Assembly: GCF_000316665.1 (NCBI RefSeq)
Contig: NC_019678.1
Coordinates: 5,456,001 to 5,520,000 of the forward strand
DNA from: Rivularia sp. PCC 7116
GTDB lineage: Bacteria > Cyanobacteriota > Cyanobacteriia > Cyanobacteriales > Nostocaceae
Direction of reading: 5' to 3'
Length of the DNA stretch: 64,000 nt
Shown: piece by piece, positions 8,801 to 19,127 of the stretch
Position numbering within the stretch: the first letter of the stretch is position 1
Layout: every line of letters starts with the position of its first letter
Made by a program: the position numbers and the translations under genes
The notes under the pieces: generated by a model
What the model saw: the letters and a program-made list of their open reading frames with translations, nothing else
Told to the model about the DNA's origin: nothing
Database searches by the model: none

Positions 8801-9883
8801 CTACCTATTCCCCAACCTCACAGAAACCAACTCACTCGCTAACTCAATCGCAGCTTTCATACTAGTAGCGTCAGCGATTCCCTTACCCGCAATATCAAAA
8901 GCCGTTCCGTGGTCGGGAGATGTTCTAATAAAAGGTAAACCAATAGTAGTATTAACCGCTCGATCAAAAGCCATTAACTTTACCGGAATCAAACCCTGAT
9001 CGTGATAAAGCGCTAAATAACCATCCGCAGCACAAACATCGTTATTACCATACCAAGCTTGTCCCGGTTTTACCCACATCGTATCTGGAGGAATCAAACC
9101 TTGCAAAGTTAAGTTTGGACGCTTTTTCTTCTCCCCTTCCAACCAATCAATTAACCAATCCGCTTCCTCACGCCCCAACTGTCCCCTTTCTCCACTGTGG
9201 GGATTCAACCCCGCGATCGCAATAGTTCCGTTTTGAATTCCAAAGTCATTTTCCAAGCATTCCACCAGTAAATCTAACTTGGCACTCATCAATTCTGGTG
9301 TCAGCATTTTCGGAACATCACACAACGGTATATGTGTAGTAGCGAGTAAAGTCCGTAAAGTCCAATTAGTATGAGCAGAGCGAGCCACAAACAACATGCC
9401 AAACTTTTCTACACCAGCTTTCTGAGCTAAAAGTTCCGTTTGCCCCGGATAAACATGCCCCGCAGCCTTCCAAGCAGACTTCGCAATCGGTGCGGTAACT
9501 ATTCCATCAAAATCACCCGCAAGTGTCGCAGCAATAGCCCCTTCCATATAAGCAAAACTTGCCGCACCACTCGCCGCATTTTCCACGCCGATAGTAATTT
9601 TATCCTTAATATTATCCTCCAAACTCACATCTAAAATAGATAAGTCAGCCGGATTGGGTAAAAAATCTATATTTCCATTTGTCTTTAAGTTGGTATAATT
9701 TTCTAATAACAGGCTGCGGTTTCCAACTAGAGTCAAATCGCAGCCTTGACCGACATTAGAATCCGCCAAAGCCTTTAGTACAACTTCAGTTCCAATCCCT
9801 GCCGGGTCTCCCAAAGTAATCGCCAAACGCGGACGATGGTCTAAATCTGGAATAACTATTTCTTGATTTGATTGATACATCAC
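8801..9883 (-). CDS. pdxA: 4-hydroxythreonine-4-phosphate dehydrogenase
   Basis: PdxA oxidises 4-phosphohydroxy-L-threonine with NAD in the DXP-dependent route to pyridoxal 5'-phosphate. The start '[23 protein letters not shown]' is diagnostic. Other family blocks are '[12 protein letters not shown]' (a metal-ligand histidine region), '[15 protein letters not shown]' and '[19 protein letters not shown]'. At 360 residues it is about 20-30 longer than E. coli PdxA, mainly at the N-terminus; two adjacent ATG codons could start it. The gene stands between hicB and the petM region and seems to be its own unit. Confidence 0.95.
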   Translation of the reverse strand: MMYQSNQEIVIPDLDHRPRLAITLGDPAGIGTEVVLKALADSNVGQGCDLTLVGNRSLLLENYTNLKTNGNIDFLPNPADLSILDVSLEDNIKDKITIGVENAASGAASFAYMEGAIAATLAGDFDGIVTAPIAKSAWKAAGHVYPGQTELLAQKAGVEKFGMLFVARSAHTNWTLRTLLATTHIPLCDVPKMLTPELMSAKLDLLVECLENDFGIQNGTIAIAGLNPHSGERGQLGREEADWLIDWLEGEKKKRPNLTLQGLIPPDTMWVKPGQAWYGNNDVCAADGYLALYHDQGLIPVKLMAFDRAVNTTIGLPFIRTSPDHGTAFDIAGKGIADATSMKAAIELASELVSVRLGNR

Positions 9884-9940
9884 AATAATTAGAAGTTAGG
9901 AACTAAGAGTCGGAATTTAATAATTTTAATTTCTTTTCAT

Positions 9941-9973
9941 TCCCAATTACCCATGTCCAATGCCCAATGCCCA
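9941..9973. repeat. Heptanucleotide repeat stretch
   Basis: Degenerate tandem copies of a CCCAATG-type heptamer between pdxA and petM. Similar stretches recur at many intergenic sites in this window and match the short tandemly repeated repetitive sequences known from filamentous cyanobacteria. Confidence 0.7.
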
Positions 9974-10029
9974 GTTAACAACCACTCTGGTACACTTAAC
10001 TTAATAATTAACTAATAAGGAGAACTCAA

Positions 10030-10137
10030 ATGGGCGGCGAAATGTTCAACGCAGCTATATTATCCTTCGGCTTAATCTTCATTGGTTGGGCTATAGGTGT
10101 TTTATTACTTAAAATTCAAGGTGCAGAACCAGAATAA
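10030..10137 (+). CDS. petM: Cytochrome b6f complex subunit PetM
   Basis: A 35-residue single-helix protein beginning '[17 protein letters not shown]' and ending '[11 protein letters not shown]', which agrees with PetM (subunit VII of the cytochrome b6f complex). It sits in the thylakoid membrane at the edge of the complex and affects its stability or function. The ATG is preceded by AAGGAG at good spacing. It lies upstream of ycf39 with about 170 bp between; I see no clear terminator, so read-through is possible. Confidence 0.92.
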   Translation: MGGEMFNAAILSFGLIFIGWAIGVLLLKIQGAEPE

Positions 10138-10307
10138 AAAGTCATACTGAATACGCGGAAAAACGCCTCACTTATTGGCTAGAGACTTTTAAAGCAGTCT
10201 CAGCCAAACTTAGAAGGTTTAGTAACAGATTTATCTTCACTTTTGCTTAAAAAAACAATTCTGATAAAATTGTTTTCATAAAAGTTAACATTTTTTAATC
10301 AAACCTG

Positions 10308-11291
10308 ATGAAAATATTGATAGTAGGTGCCACCGGTACCTTGGGAAGACAGGTTGCTCGTAATGCCATTGATGCAGGTTATGAAGTACGGTGTCTAGTA
10401 AGAAGTTCTAGAAGAGCAGCATTTTTAAAGGAGTGGGGTGCAGAATTAGTGCGGGGAGACTTATGCTATCCCGAAACTCTAGAAGCAGCGATGGATGGTG
10501 TAAAAGCCGTAATTGACGCTTCAACTTCTCGTCCCACAGATTCACTGAGTATTAAGCAAGTAGATTGGGATGGAAAAGTTGCATTAATCAAAGCAGCAGC
10601 AGCAGCAGATATTGAACGTTTTATCTTTTTCTCCATATTAAATAATCAAGATTATCCAGAAGTGCCCTTAATGGAAATCAAGCGGTGTACGGAATTGTTT
10701 TTAGCAGAATCCGGCTTAAACTACACCGTTTTACAGTTAGCAGGCTTCATGCAGGGTTTGATTGGACAATACGGTATTCCAATATTAGAAGCACAGCCAG
10801 TATGGGTAACGGGAGATTCTTCACCCATCGCTTATATGGATACTCAAGATATTGCTAAATTTGCCATAAAAGCTCTTAAAACAGAAGAAACCGAGAATAA
10901 AACATTTCCAGTAGTAGGAACCCGTGCTTGGAGTGCCCAGGAAATTATCAACTTATGCGAGCGTTTATCCGGAAAAACAGCCAGAATCACCCGGATGCCT
11001 TTGGGCTTACTTCGTACTATTCGTAACACTCTGCGTTTCTTTCAATGGGGATGGAACGTATCCGATAGACTTTCTTTTACAGAAGTTTTAGCAAGCGGTA
11101 AGCCATTAGACGCTTCCATGGATGAGACATATAAAGCCTTCGACATAGATAAAAGCGAAATAACTACTTTAGAATCTTATTTGCAAGAATATTTCAATAG
11201 AATTACCAAAAAGCTTAGAGAACTAGATTATCAGCAAAATAAAGGCAAGAAAAAGAAAGAAAAAAGAACTCCTTTTAAGCAATCTTCTTAA
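10308..11291 (+). CDS. ycf39: Ycf39, NAD(P)-binding photosystem II assembly factor
   Basis: A 327-residue atypical short-chain dehydrogenase of the NmrA/Ycf39 (plant HCF244) type. The nucleotide-binding loop 'GATGTLGRQVARNA' stands at residues 7-20, followed by 'VRCLVRSSRRAAFLKEWGAE'. The segment 'SPIAYMDTQDIAKFAIKAL' is a family block. Ycf39 works with Hlip proteins in early photosystem II reaction-centre assembly, helping D1 synthesis and chlorophyll delivery. The C-terminus ends in a lysine-rich tail ('KGKKKKEKRTPF'). Position after petM supports a photosynthetic role. Confidence 0.93.
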   Translation: MKILIVGATGTLGRQVARNAIDAGYEVRCLVRSSRRAAFLKEWGAELVRGDLCYPETLEAAMDGVKAVIDASTSRPTDSLSIKQVDWDGKVALIKAAAAADIERFIFFSILNNQDYPEVPLMEIKRCTELFLAESGLNYTVLQLAGFMQGLIGQYGIPILEAQPVWVTGDSSPIAYMDTQDIAKFAIKALKTEETENKTFPVVGTRAWSAQEIINLCERLSGKTARITRMPLGLLRTIRNTLRFFQWGWNVSDRLSFTEVLASGKPLDASMDETYKAFDIDKSEITTLESYLQEYFNRITKKLRELDYQQNKGKKKKEKRTPFKQSS

Positions 11292-11296
11292 CGGCG

Positions 11297-11455
11297 ATTG
11301 GGCATAGGGGATGGGGCATTGGGAATTGGGCTTTGAATTAATAACTCCTACTTCCTCCCTTAATCAATTAGGCAATCTTCTGCCGGGAAGGGAGTAACTC
11401 CTGCCTATAAAAAAACTCTAATTTTCCTATGCCCCATGCCCAATGCCCTATGCCC
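11297..11455. repeat. Inverted arrays of heptamer repeats between ycf39 and nadK
   Basis: A purine-rich array of TTGGGCA-type heptamers (11297-11331) faces the complementary TGCCCAA-type array (11428-11455). The two could pair into a long imperfect hairpin after ycf39. The middle holds a smaller GCAATCTTCTGCCGGG-type segment. Confidence 0.6.
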
Positions 11456-11542
11456 GTTACAAACAAAGTATGTACTAGATACACATTTTGTGTAACTATA
11501 AATTTAATAAAAAAACGTTTCCTTTAATTTGGATATTTGAAC

Positions 11543-12460
11543 GTGCCGAAAGTAGGCATTATATACAATGACGAAAAGCCGATAGCAAATGACATTGCTG
11601 TCGAATTACAAGACAAATTCACCAATCTGGGTTGGGATGTATCTATCGCAACTGGTATTGGTGGAATTTTGGGTTATTCGACACCGCGCAGCCCTGTATG
11701 TCATACACCTATTGAAGGACTTACACCCCCTGGCTTTGATTCGTCTACAAAATTCGTTATAGTACTCGGTGGAGACGGTACGGTATTATCCGCGTCTAGG
11801 CAAGTTGCACCATCTAGAATACCGATGCTGGCAATAAATACCGGTCACATGGGTTTTTTGACAGAAGCTTATGTGAATCAATTACCATCAGCAATAGAGC
11901 AGGTTTTAGAGGGTAATTACGAAATTGAAGAACGAGCAATGCTCGCCGTCAAAGTGTTTCGCAAAGAGTCGGTACTCTGGGAAGCCTTGTGTCTAAATGA
12001 AATGGTATTGCATCGCGAACCTTTGACTTCCATGTGCCATTTTGAAATTGCAATTGGCGGTCATGCATCCGTGGATATAGCCGCAGATGGTATTATTGTC
12101 TCTACGCCAACGGGTTCCACTGCTTATTCTTTGAGTGCTGGGGGTCCCGTAGTCGCTCCTGGTGTGGCAGTATTACAGTTAGTACCTATTTGTCCCCATT
12201 CATTAGCATCAAGAGCATTAGTATTCCCCGATAGCGAACCAGTTAATATTCATCCGGTAAATGCAACTCAATTAGTAATGACAGTTGATGGTAATGGTGG
12301 GTGTTATGTATTTCCAGAAGACCGCGTCACAATAGAAAAATCAGATTATAGCGCCCGTTTTATTCGTCTGCAATCGCCAGAGTTCTTTAGAATTTTACGA
12401 GAAAAGTTAGGTTGGGGTTTACCTCATATTGCTAAACCAACCTCCGTAGAAATTCCTTGA
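11543..12460 (+). CDS. nadK: NAD kinase
   Basis: NadK phosphorylates NAD to NADP with ATP. The GGDGT signature is present in '[14 protein letters not shown]' about 75 residues from the start, followed by '[12 protein letters not shown]' and the binding segment '[20 protein letters not shown]'. Length (305 residues) is normal. I chose the GTG at 11543, giving '[13 protein letters not shown]', because cyanobacterial NadK proteins usually begin close to this motif; a TTG two codons earlier is possible. No good ribosome site precedes either. Two NadK types commonly occur in cyanobacteria, and the sequence alone does not tell which this is. Confidence 0.92.
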   Translation: MPKVGIIYNDEKPIANDIAVELQDKFTNLGWDVSIATGIGGILGYSTPRSPVCHTPIEGLTPPGFDSSTKFVIVLGGDGTVLSASRQVAPSRIPMLAINTGHMGFLTEAYVNQLPSAIEQVLEGNYEIEERAMLAVKVFRKESVLWEALCLNEMVLHREPLTSMCHFEIAIGGHASVDIAADGIIVSTPTGSTAYSLSAGGPVVAPGVAVLQLVPICPHSLASRALVFPDSEPVNIHPVNATQLVMTVDGNGGCYVFPEDRVTIEKSDYSARFIRLQSPEFFRILREKLGWGLPHIAKPTSVEIP

Positions 12461-13123
12461 ACGATTCTTAGCGGCTTAAAGTAAAAATATTAATTCAAAA
12501 GTTGTAGAGGGAGTAGTAGTACTGCCTCTATAAAATCTTTATTCGGCGATGATTATAAAAACAATCTTAAAAATTTAGTATATTTCCATATGTTCGATTA
12601 AAACTTGGACGTGCTAAAACATTGTAGAAAAGGCAGTAAGTATAAAATAATTGTAATTAAAGCAACCATTACGATTATTTTGCGTCTTACTTTTCACTCA
12701 GATATAAAAAGTATCTGTTCGTAAAATCTAATCAGAAGTTCCGCTTTTTGAGTTTTACTATTCTCAAGGTGGCATTTAACGAAAACTAACGGCAAATTAA
12801 TTAATAGTGTAACTTTGTTTCCTGTTAAGCTAATGAATTCAAAGAAAGAAGATATTCTTATTCTTTTTTTTCAAATTGTCTGGGGCTTTCAATAAAGATT
12901 GTAGATTCTAGTTTAGTATAATTACGTAATTAGTTTGTAATTTTTGAATTTTATTCCTAAAATAAATTTGAATTTCAAACTTCAAACTTTCTACTTAAAC
13001 TTAAACCTAAAATCTCATATCAATCATATAAGGGGCTGCGCTAAATTGCCCCAACTCAGGAATATAATGGTGCATCTTTATAAAGAAATGGTATAAAATC
13101 GTAAATTTAAAATACTAAATCGA
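12461..13123. other. Long intergenic region between nadK and the nblR-like gene
   Basis: AT-rich DNA of about 660 bp without a convincing gene. Its right end carries a MITE-like element (13017-13094) ending about 30 bp before the response-regulator start, so the element could influence that gene's promoter. Confidence 0.5.
13017..13094 (+). mobile_element. MITE-like element, family A, copy 1
   Basis: A 78-bp element starting ATATCAATCATATAAG and ending AAAGAAATGGTAT, whose ends are imperfect inverted repeats of about 25 bp. The inner 'GCTGCGCTAAATTGCCC' and 'TGCATCTTTAT' parts recur in the same order at 22581-22696. No coding capacity. Confidence 0.6.
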
Positions 13124-13810
13124 ATGACTCTTGCTTACAACCCTTGTGTTTTAGTAATAGAAAGCGACGAAAAGCTTGCAAGTCAGCTTTCTTCAGATTT
13201 AAAAGAAATTGGCTACGAACCGATTTTAGCCTCAAATACAACCTCTGGTTTGCAACATAACCGCGATAAACAACCAGCTTTGATTGTTGTCGATAGAATG
13301 CTAGCCGGAGAATCGGGAATCTCCTTATGTAAAAATCTCAGAAGTAACGGCGTGTGTACTCCAGTACTGATGTTAATGGCAAGAGATTCAGTTGATGATA
13401 GAGCAGCTTGCTTAGAAGCAGGAGCCGATGATTATTTTCTCAAGCCTTACCGCTCCGAAAATTTCATGAATCTAGTTAAGCTGTATTTAAAACCCGATAC
13501 AGATACTTCAGAACAATTACGTTTCGGAGATTTAATTTTAGACTTAGCGACTCGTAGGGCTATAAATAACGAACGAGTCATTGATTTGACAATGAAGGAA
13601 TTTGAGCTGTTAAAGTACTTAATGGAACATCCTCGTGAAGTTTTAACTCGCGAGCAGATTCTGGAAAATGTCTGGGGCTATGACTTTATGGGTGAGTCAA
13701 ACGTCATTGAAGTTTATATCCGTTACTTGCGATTAAAAATAGAAGACGAAAGTCAAAAACGGTTAATTCAAACTGTACGCGGTGTCGGCTATGTATTAAG
13801 AGATTCTTAA
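13124..13810 (+). CDS. nblR: OmpR-family response regulator, NblR-like
   Basis: A 228-residue regulator: receiver domain (about 8-122) with the acceptor aspartate at D57 ('IVVDRMLAGESG') and K near 107 ('FLKPYR'), then an OmpR/PhoB winged helix ('MKEFELLKYLMEHPREVLTR', 'QTVRGVGYVL'). The receiver blocks 'CVLVIESDEKLASQLS' and 'PVLMLMARDSVDDRAACLE' resemble NblR, the regulator needed for phycobilisome degradation and survival under nutrient stress and high light in Synechococcus. RpaA or RpaB are less likely because of these blocks. Symbol confidence is lower than family confidence. It is monocistronic by appearance. Confidence 0.8.
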   Translation: MTLAYNPCVLVIESDEKLASQLSSDLKEIGYEPILASNTTSGLQHNRDKQPALIVVDRMLAGESGISLCKNLRSNGVCTPVLMLMARDSVDDRAACLEAGADDYFLKPYRSENFMNLVKLYLKPDTDTSEQLRFGDLILDLATRRAINNERVIDLTMKEFELLKYLMEHPREVLTREQILENVWGYDFMGESNVIEVYIRYLRLKIEDESQKRLIQTVRGVGYVLRDS

Positions 13811-14142
13811 TTTTAAGTTATCTAAATAATTTGTAGAAGCAAAGTGTTTCATCGCTAGTTGCTTCACAAACAGTTGCAGGTATTTATAGATTTTTTCCTG
13901 CCGGAGATAGCGTTTAAACCTTAAAAAAATCTGAATTTATATAGTCGGTTCAAATAAAAAACGCAGGATTAATATTAGTTAATTATATTGATTGATGATT
14001 TGTAGTAGTTAGAGCTTATAGTTCGGCTATCTCTAGTAACAAACGAGACACGGTTGCTGTAAATTCTTCATACTTCTATCAATTATTTGCTAGAATGCAA
14101 AACCTAAAATCAATCGAATTTGGAGTAATAATTAAAAATTTC

Positions 14143-14661
14143 ATGAAATATTATCGCTTATTATTGCCGATAACCCTAGGCATTTTACTGACAAGTTGTT
14201 TTCAACAGACACCAGCAAAATCTCCCGATATTACCGTATCTCAAAGTCCTCAAAGCGTGAATAACTTAGGTCAAGAACTACCAATTTCTGCTGTTGCAAC
14301 AATTCCCAACGGTACAAAAATTCAACTAGAGGTAGCCCGTACACCACAGCAACAAGCAATGGGATTAATGTACAGACAGGCTTTACCAGATAACCGAGGA
14401 ATGCTATTTGAATTTAATTCTCCTCAACCAGTTAGTTTTTGGATGAAAAATGTACCTGTTCCCTTAGATATGCTTTTTCTGCACAAAGGAATAGTCCAAT
14501 ATATTGCAAATTCTGCACCCCCCTGTACCAAAGCACCTTGCCCTACCTACGGACCAAGAACTCTTATCGATCAAGTAATTGAGTTGCGCTCTGGAAGAGC
14601 TGCGGAATTAGGATTAAAAAAAGGAGATAAGGTAATAATTAATTCAATTGAATCGCCATAA
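14143..14661 (+). CDS. DUF192 lipoprotein
   Basis: A 172-residue exported protein. The N-terminus 'MKYYRLLLPITLGILLTSC' is a lipoprotein signal with lipobox LTSC, which decides the start at 14143; an in-frame ATG 48 bp upstream would hide the signal behind 16 residues. The mature part is a complete DUF192 domain: 'VARTPQQQAMGLMYRQALPD', 'GMLFEFNSPQPVSFWMKNV', 'PLDMLFL', 'VIELRSGRAAELGLKKGD'. The family's function is unknown. It follows the response regulator by about 330 bp; that stretch holds nothing I recognise. Confidence 0.88.
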   Translation: MKYYRLLLPITLGILLTSCFQQTPAKSPDITVSQSPQSVNNLGQELPISAVATIPNGTKIQLEVARTPQQQAMGLMYRQALPDNRGMLFEFNSPQPVSFWMKNVPVPLDMLFLHKGIVQYIANSAPPCTKAPCPTYGPRTLIDQVIELRSGRAAELGLKKGDKVIINSIESP

Positions 14662-15183
14662 TTACTTAATAGGTGAATAGGATATATCTGCTTATATAGC
14701 TGAATAGGTATATATAGAATAGATTATTGATAAAAAAGTATCAATAGCAGTGGTATAAAAAGCGATTGTGATGTTAAGATTTGCATTGCAGCTAGTCAAT
14801 AGCCAACTCTTAGGTTAAAGTCAAGTAAAAATTTATAAGCGATCGCAAAAATCTTCCTTTTGGTGTACGTGTAAACAGTCGCTAATAAGGGAGTATAGCT
14901 ATGGAATCTTTGTTACAAGAAATGAAATTAGCTGTCATTACTTAAGTAGAAAGTATTAAACTTTTTAAAATTCAGCAAAGTGTTACTTGAGACTGTTGAC
15001 AATAAATCAAGCTAAAATATTTATTTCCCGTACATTCTCCTTTGTGAACCAGACATAGGACAAACTGTACTCAATGATTTAGTAAACAACTATGCGGTGA
15101 CAAATGAATTACTGGCTACTAGCTACGGATGCACAATGGACAGATATATAACAATAGACCCCACTGAAGGAGGTGAGATAAAA
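14662..15183. other. Intergenic region with a possible 14-codon leader frame
   Basis: The stretch contains a short frame at 14901-14945 (ATG to TAA, 'MESLLQEMKLAVIT') preceded by AAGGGAG at good spacing. It may be a leader peptide for the DUF2949 gene or chance. Otherwise the region is AT-rich, with GTATATATAG-type runs near 14710. Confidence 0.3.
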
Positions 15184-15375
15184 ATGACACAATCTACTTA
15201 TTCGCGACTGATTCGTTTTTTGCAAGACGATTTATCAATTTCTGCCGCTTCGCTAGCGGTAGCTTTGAGGCATAGCGAGCAAGATCCAGGTCCCCTACCA
15301 ATGATTCTGTGGCAGTATGGTTTGGTTACTTTAGAACAGTTAGAGCAAATTTACGATTGGTTGGAAACAGCATAG
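15184..15375 (+). CDS. DUF2949 family protein
   Basis: A 63-residue protein ('MTQSTYSRLIRFLQDDLSIS' to 'LPMILWQYGLVTLEQLEQIY') matching DUF2949, a small family that I know mainly from cyanobacteria and whose function is unknown. The start at 15184 is supported by the strong ribosome site AGGAGGTGAGATAAAA; a longer frame from 15097 has no such site. The family shares features with N-terminal helical segments of type II secretion ATPases, but no function follows from that. A strong terminator lies 90 bp downstream. Confidence 0.75.
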   Translation: MTQSTYSRLIRFLQDDLSISAASLAVALRHSEQDPGPLPMILWQYGLVTLEQLEQIYDWLETA

Positions 15376-15464
15376 ATGATGAGTAGTGCAATATGGAGAA
15401 TTGAAATATGTTGTTGCAAAGACTCCACTTTTTGCGAAAACTGATTCCACGTTTAGCGATATAC

Positions 15465-15512
15465 AAATTAAAAGAGCGAGTTGAATAATCAACTCGCTCT
15501 TTTAATTTTTGT
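15465..15512. terminator. Bidirectional intrinsic terminator
   Basis: A perfect 20-bp inverted repeat (AAATTAAAAGAGCGAGTTGA and its complement) with the four-base loop ATAA, followed by TTTTT on the plus strand and preceded by an A-rich stretch. It ends the DUF2949 transcript and could also stop leftward transcription. Confidence 0.85.
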
Positions 15513-15702
15513 AGTGTTTTCTTTATTAGTTGCAAAATTTATGCTTGCCTCTTAGTAAAATAATTTTTTTGCGATGACAATTAAATTTAATGGTATATTA
15601 AACATCTATTTTATTCTTGATGCTGTTTGTACAATGAAGACAGCAGCAAGGTAGTCTCAGGAAAACTGCTGTAGGGCAAAAAAATAATCTTAGTCATTGG
15701 TA

Positions 15703-15723
15703 CACCGCCGTAAAACGGCGGTG
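15703..15723. repeat. GC-rich palindrome in a 380-bp intergenic stretch
   Basis: CACCGCCG-TAAAA-CGGCGGTG forms a tight hairpin in AT-rich DNA. There is no T run on either side, so it is probably part of a palindromic repeat element and not a terminator. The rest of 15513-15893 holds no gene I can support. Confidence 0.5.
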
Positions 15724-15893
15724 CCTGCGATGAACGCATTCTGCGGTAACTTAGTTAAGCGATATAACGCTCTTCAAGCTTGACAATATGAAACTAGATT
15801 TTTATATGCTCTCACGGTAAATAACCTAAGACATAACTTAGGCGATGCTTTTATAATTTGTATTGCCCTACTAGCTGTTACGGTAACTTTTGA

Positions 15894-16145
15894 TTATTCA
15901 GAAGTTGCTACTTGTCCCGAATTAAGGTGGTTTATCGACCAACGATGGGAAACTTCCATAGAAGAAACTTGACAAACCTGCTCTAATTGCTTTTGTTGCA
16001 CGGCAGCTTTACGGAGAGTAATAATTAATTGATTTACCTGATTCCGTAAATTGGGATTTTGATTAACTGCTGTCATTGTTTGCCTTTCGAGCAATTGCAG
16101 TAATAATTCGTAATGTATGGGTGAAGGAAGAGGAATTTGCTCCAT
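15894..16145 (-). CDS. Small conserved-type cyanobacterial protein, function unknown
   Basis: An 83-residue protein starting 'MEQIPLPSPIHYELLLQLLE' with a helical, glutamine-rich middle ('LRKAAVQQKQLEQVCQV') and no signal peptide. The N-terminal motif reminds me of DUF5340, a cyanobacterial family of unknown function, but this is from memory and uncertain. It lies about 110 bp downstream of trpC on the same strand and may share its transcript. The last ~20 residues look less constrained. Confidence 0.6.
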   Translation of the reverse strand: MEQIPLPSPIHYELLLQLLERQTMTAVNQNPNLRNQVNQLIITLRKAAVQQKQLEQVCQVSSMEVSHRWSINHLNSGQVATSE

Positions 16146-16253
16146 GAAGTTAAAAAATATAGGTTGATGTTCGTTTGGCTCGACTCAAGATGTGTGATAC
16201 ATGAATTTTTACACAGCCAACAAGCTTATCGGTTGAAGTTGCGAAAAAGTTAG

Positions 16254-17144
16254 TTATGAAGATGTTGTAAACAGATTGGTAATAGCTAAAGCTGGATCTG
16301 GTTGTTTCACCAAAGATTCACCAATCAATACAGCAGATGCCCCACTCTGAGCGACTAAACTTAAATCGGATGGGGTATATAATCCCGATTCGCTCACAAC
16401 AAGAATATTGCGATCGTTTAATTGTTTATTTCTTGCCTGTAATAACTTACAAGTAGTTTGTAAGTCAACAGAAAAATCTTCTAAATTACGATTGTTGATA
16501 CCAATCAGGGAAACACCATCCAAAGCTAAAACCCTGTCAAGCTCTTCTAGAGTATGAACTTCAATCAAAGCAGTTAATTTTAAAGCCTTAGCGATTTTGA
16601 TGAAATATTGCAAATCTTTGTCGCTGAGTACTGCTGCAATCAGCAAAACTGCATCAGCACCGCGAATCCGTGCTAAATACATTTGGTAAGGATAAATAAT
16701 AAATTCCTTACACAGTAAAGGTAAATCGACAGCAGCCCTTACCTTGGATAGATTTTCAAAACTGCCTTGAAAAAACTTTTTATCTGTAAGTACCGAAAGG
16801 CAGCTAGCGCCACCTTTTTGATACTCAAGAGCAATTTGTACGGGGTCAAAATCTTCTCGTATAACTCCTTTACTGGGAGAAGCCTTTTTTACTTCTGCAA
16901 TTAAAGCTGGTTTTGTTTTGCCTTGACGTAGAGCAGCCAGAAAATCTTTACTGGGTGGAACATTCTTCACCTGACGCTGCAAATCCTGTAAAGATTGCTT
17001 TTCGCGCATTTGGTCAACTTCCGCTTCTTTATACCAAATAATTTCTTCCAAAATATTGCTTGGTTCGGCATCAGTAGCAGCAATTTGATACCGCAAAGAC
17101 ATTACGGCAATATCGGGATTGGGGGGACGACGACGGATTTGCAT
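16254..17144 (-). CDS. trpC: Indole-3-glycerol-phosphate synthase
   Basis: TrpC closes the indole ring from CdRP in tryptophan synthesis. The TIM-barrel motifs are clear: '[20 protein letters not shown]' with the catalytic lysine region, '[17 protein letters not shown]', '[17 protein letters not shown]', '[16 protein letters not shown]', '[12 protein letters not shown]' and '[17 protein letters not shown]'. I chose the ATG at 17144 ('[20 protein letters not shown]'); a longer frame to 17234 would translate repeat DNA upstream. The ~40-residue N-terminal extension beyond the usual ~255 is, from memory, typical of cyanobacterial TrpC. The gene follows lpdA on the same strand. Confidence 0.95.
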   Translation of the reverse strand: MQIRRRPPNPDIAVMSLRYQIAATDAEPSNILEEIIWYKEAEVDQMREKQSLQDLQRQVKNVPPSKDFLAALRQGKTKPALIAEVKKASPSKGVIREDFDPVQIALEYQKGGASCLSVLTDKKFFQGSFENLSKVRAAVDLPLLCKEFIIYPYQMYLARIRGADAVLLIAAVLSDKDLQYFIKIAKALKLTALIEVHTLEELDRVLALDGVSLIGINNRNLEDFSVDLQTTCKLLQARNKQLNDRNILVVSESGLYTPSDLSLVAQSGASAVLIGESLVKQPDPALAITNLFTTSS

Positions 17145-17150
17145 TGTTAT

Positions 17151-17200
17151 TTGGTAATTGGTAGTTGGTAATAGGGCATTGGGCATTGGGATTAGGGAAG
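17151..17200. repeat. Heptamer repeats before trpC
   Basis: Degenerate TTGGTAA and TTGGGCA heptamers lie directly upstream of the trpC start, inside the probable leader. A second kind, GTTAACTGTT-type, follows at about 17240-17275 next to the lpdA stop. Confidence 0.6.
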
Positions 17201-17264
17201 AGGGGGGAGATAGTTTTAACTGTTGACTCCTCACTCCTCACTGTTGACTGTTCGCTGTTAACTG

Positions 17265-18695
17265 TTAACTAACAGCAGCTCGCTTGTATGCTTCATCCAA
17301 AACTTCCGAAAGTGTTGGATGTGCGTGGACTAAATGAGCCAGGGAATTAACGCTTTGACGATTAGCGATCGCCGCACTTGCTTCGTGGATGATATCGGCT
17401 GCGTGAAGTCCGAAAATATGGACTCCCAACACTTCTCCAGTGTCTTTGCGGTATACAACCTTGGCGATTCCGTCGGCTTCTCCTTCAGCTAAAGCTTTGG
17501 AATTACCTTTGAAGTAACTTTTACTTACACCAACTTCAAAACCTTCAGCTTCAGCTTTTTCTTTAGCTTGCTCTTGAGTCATTCCCACATAGCTAATTTC
17601 TGGATGAGTAAATGCTGCTGCGGGAATACTGGAATAATCAATTTCCTTTGTTCTACCGCAAATGTTTTCGACAGCCGTAATACCTTGAGCCGAAGCAGCA
17701 TGAGCCAACATCATCTTGCCAGTAGCATCACCAATTGCCCATAAATGAGGTACTGGTTCCCCTTGACTTAATACAGCCATTGAGTCGTTTACTGGGATAA
17801 ACTTACGGCGATCGAGTTCAACGCTAACTGAATCCAAACCTATATTTTGCGTAGCTGGAATTCTTCCGGTAGCAACCAAACAAGCATCAACTTCCAACAC
17901 GTCAACATCTTCTTTAGTTTTAAAATCTGCTAATTCAATTATTACCGGCGAACCAGGGATAATTTTTTTAGCATATATTCCAGAATAAGTTTCAATATCG
18001 CGAGGGTTTATCAATACTCTTTCGGCAAGTTTAGCAATATCGCGGTCAAATCCCGGCATTAACTGCGGTAAAGCTTCTATCATGGTAATTTCGCAACCCA
18101 AAGCCGAATAAACATCGGAAAATTCCAAACCGATGTAGCCGCTACCGACAATTGCTACCCATTGCGGCAACCATTCCAATCTTACCGCTTGGTCGCTAGT
18201 AAATACGGTTTTACCGTCAACTTCAATCCCCGGTGGCACAAAAGGAACCGAACCGGTTGAGAGAATAATATCCTTAGCAGTAATAGTTTTTTCACCATTG
18301 GAGCTATCAACCGTAACCTTTTGTTTTCCGGCGATTTTACCCCAACCTTGAATAATATCAACACCCAAACGTTTGAGAGAATTAGTTAAATCTCCTTGAA
18401 TCTTTGCTACCAAATTATTGGCATGATTGGCGATATCCTCTCTTTCAAATCGAACATTATCAATTTGAATGCCCATAGACTTAAGATGGTAAGCATCGCG
18501 TAGCTCCCGCACTCTTCCGGAAGCTGCAAGTAAAGCCTTCGAGGGGATACAGCCACGATTAACGCAAGTCCCCCCCATATCACCAGCTTCAATAATTGCG
18601 GTTTTCAATCCGCAGCTAACGGCGTGTAAGGCAGCGCCATGTCCACCTACTCCAGCGCCTACAATCACCAAATCATAATCAAATGACTGACTCAC
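17265..18695 (-). CDS. lpdA: Dihydrolipoyl dehydrogenase (E3)
   Basis: A 476-residue FAD disulfide oxidoreductase that reoxidises lipoyl groups in the pyruvate dehydrogenase and glycine cleavage systems. Seen: FAD-binding '[16 protein letters not shown]', redox-active C44 and C49 in '[16 protein letters not shown]', NAD-binding '[16 protein letters not shown]', '[17 protein letters not shown]', and the C-terminal catalytic '[16 protein letters not shown]' with histidines 457/459 and E464. It fits lipoyl dehydrogenase better than glutathione or mercury reductase. The lpdA-trpC order gives a probable two-gene unit, though about 120 bp of repeat DNA lies between them. Confidence 0.95.
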   Translation of the reverse strand: MSQSFDYDLVIVGAGVGGHGAALHAVSCGLKTAIIEAGDMGGTCVNRGCIPSKALLAASGRVRELRDAYHLKSMGIQIDNVRFEREDIANHANNLVAKIQGDLTNSLKRLGVDIIQGWGKIAGKQKVTVDSSNGEKTITAKDIILSTGSVPFVPPGIEVDGKTVFTSDQAVRLEWLPQWVAIVGSGYIGLEFSDVYSALGCEITMIEALPQLMPGFDRDIAKLAERVLINPRDIETYSGIYAKKIIPGSPVIIELADFKTKEDVDVLEVDACLVATGRIPATQNIGLDSVSVELDRRKFIPVNDSMAVLSQGEPVPHLWAIGDATGKMMLAHAASAQGITAVENICGRTKEIDYSSIPAAAFTHPEISYVGMTQEQAKEKAEAEGFEVGVSKSYFKGNSKALAEGEADGIAKVVYRKDTGEVLGVHIFGLHAADIIHEASAAIANRQSVNSLAHLVHAHPTLSEVLDEAYKRAAVS

Positions 18696-18940
18696 CGTCT
18701 TATTACTCCGCTTGCTTTACCGTATCAATTCTTAACTGAGTGCAGCGATACTGCAAGTATTTTTTATTTTAGAGTTTTGCCAAACTTTATATTATAGTTT
18801 TTGCTCGCCGGGTGGTTAACAATAGCTTTGCGATTGTTTACAAGAACTATGAGTTAACGTAAATGTGTTCAGGAATACAAAGTTTGCCAAATAATGGTTG
18901 TTCGTAATTGGCATTAGTTAATATTAATAGTAATAAGTTA

Positions 18941-19121
18941 GTAGGTTGGGTTAAACGGAGTCCAACCCAACATTATCTTGAAAAGTAAACCAAATAATTG
19001 AAAACAATAGTTTTTATTCAAAAATATATCTCATCTAAAGCCACAATATTGATGTTGGGTTAGGTTGTATTCTCAATATTTTATACCTATAAATAATTAG
19101 TGCGCCTTTAACCCAACCTAC
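18941..19121. repeat. GTAGGTTGGGTT-type palindromic repeat, copy 1
   Basis: The segment begins GTAGGTTGGGTT and ends AACCCAACCTAC, with internal copies of AACCCAACA and TGTTGGGTT. A shorter relative lies at 47903-48000. It covers much of the lpdA to caspase-EAL intergenic region (18696-19127), where I see no gene. Confidence 0.65.
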
Positions 19122-19127
19122 CATTAC

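Noticed and set aside
13017-13094. Possible riboswitch or leader RNA before the nblR-like gene
   Set aside because: The structure is explained by a repeated MITE-like element that also occurs at 22581-22696 before an unrelated gene.
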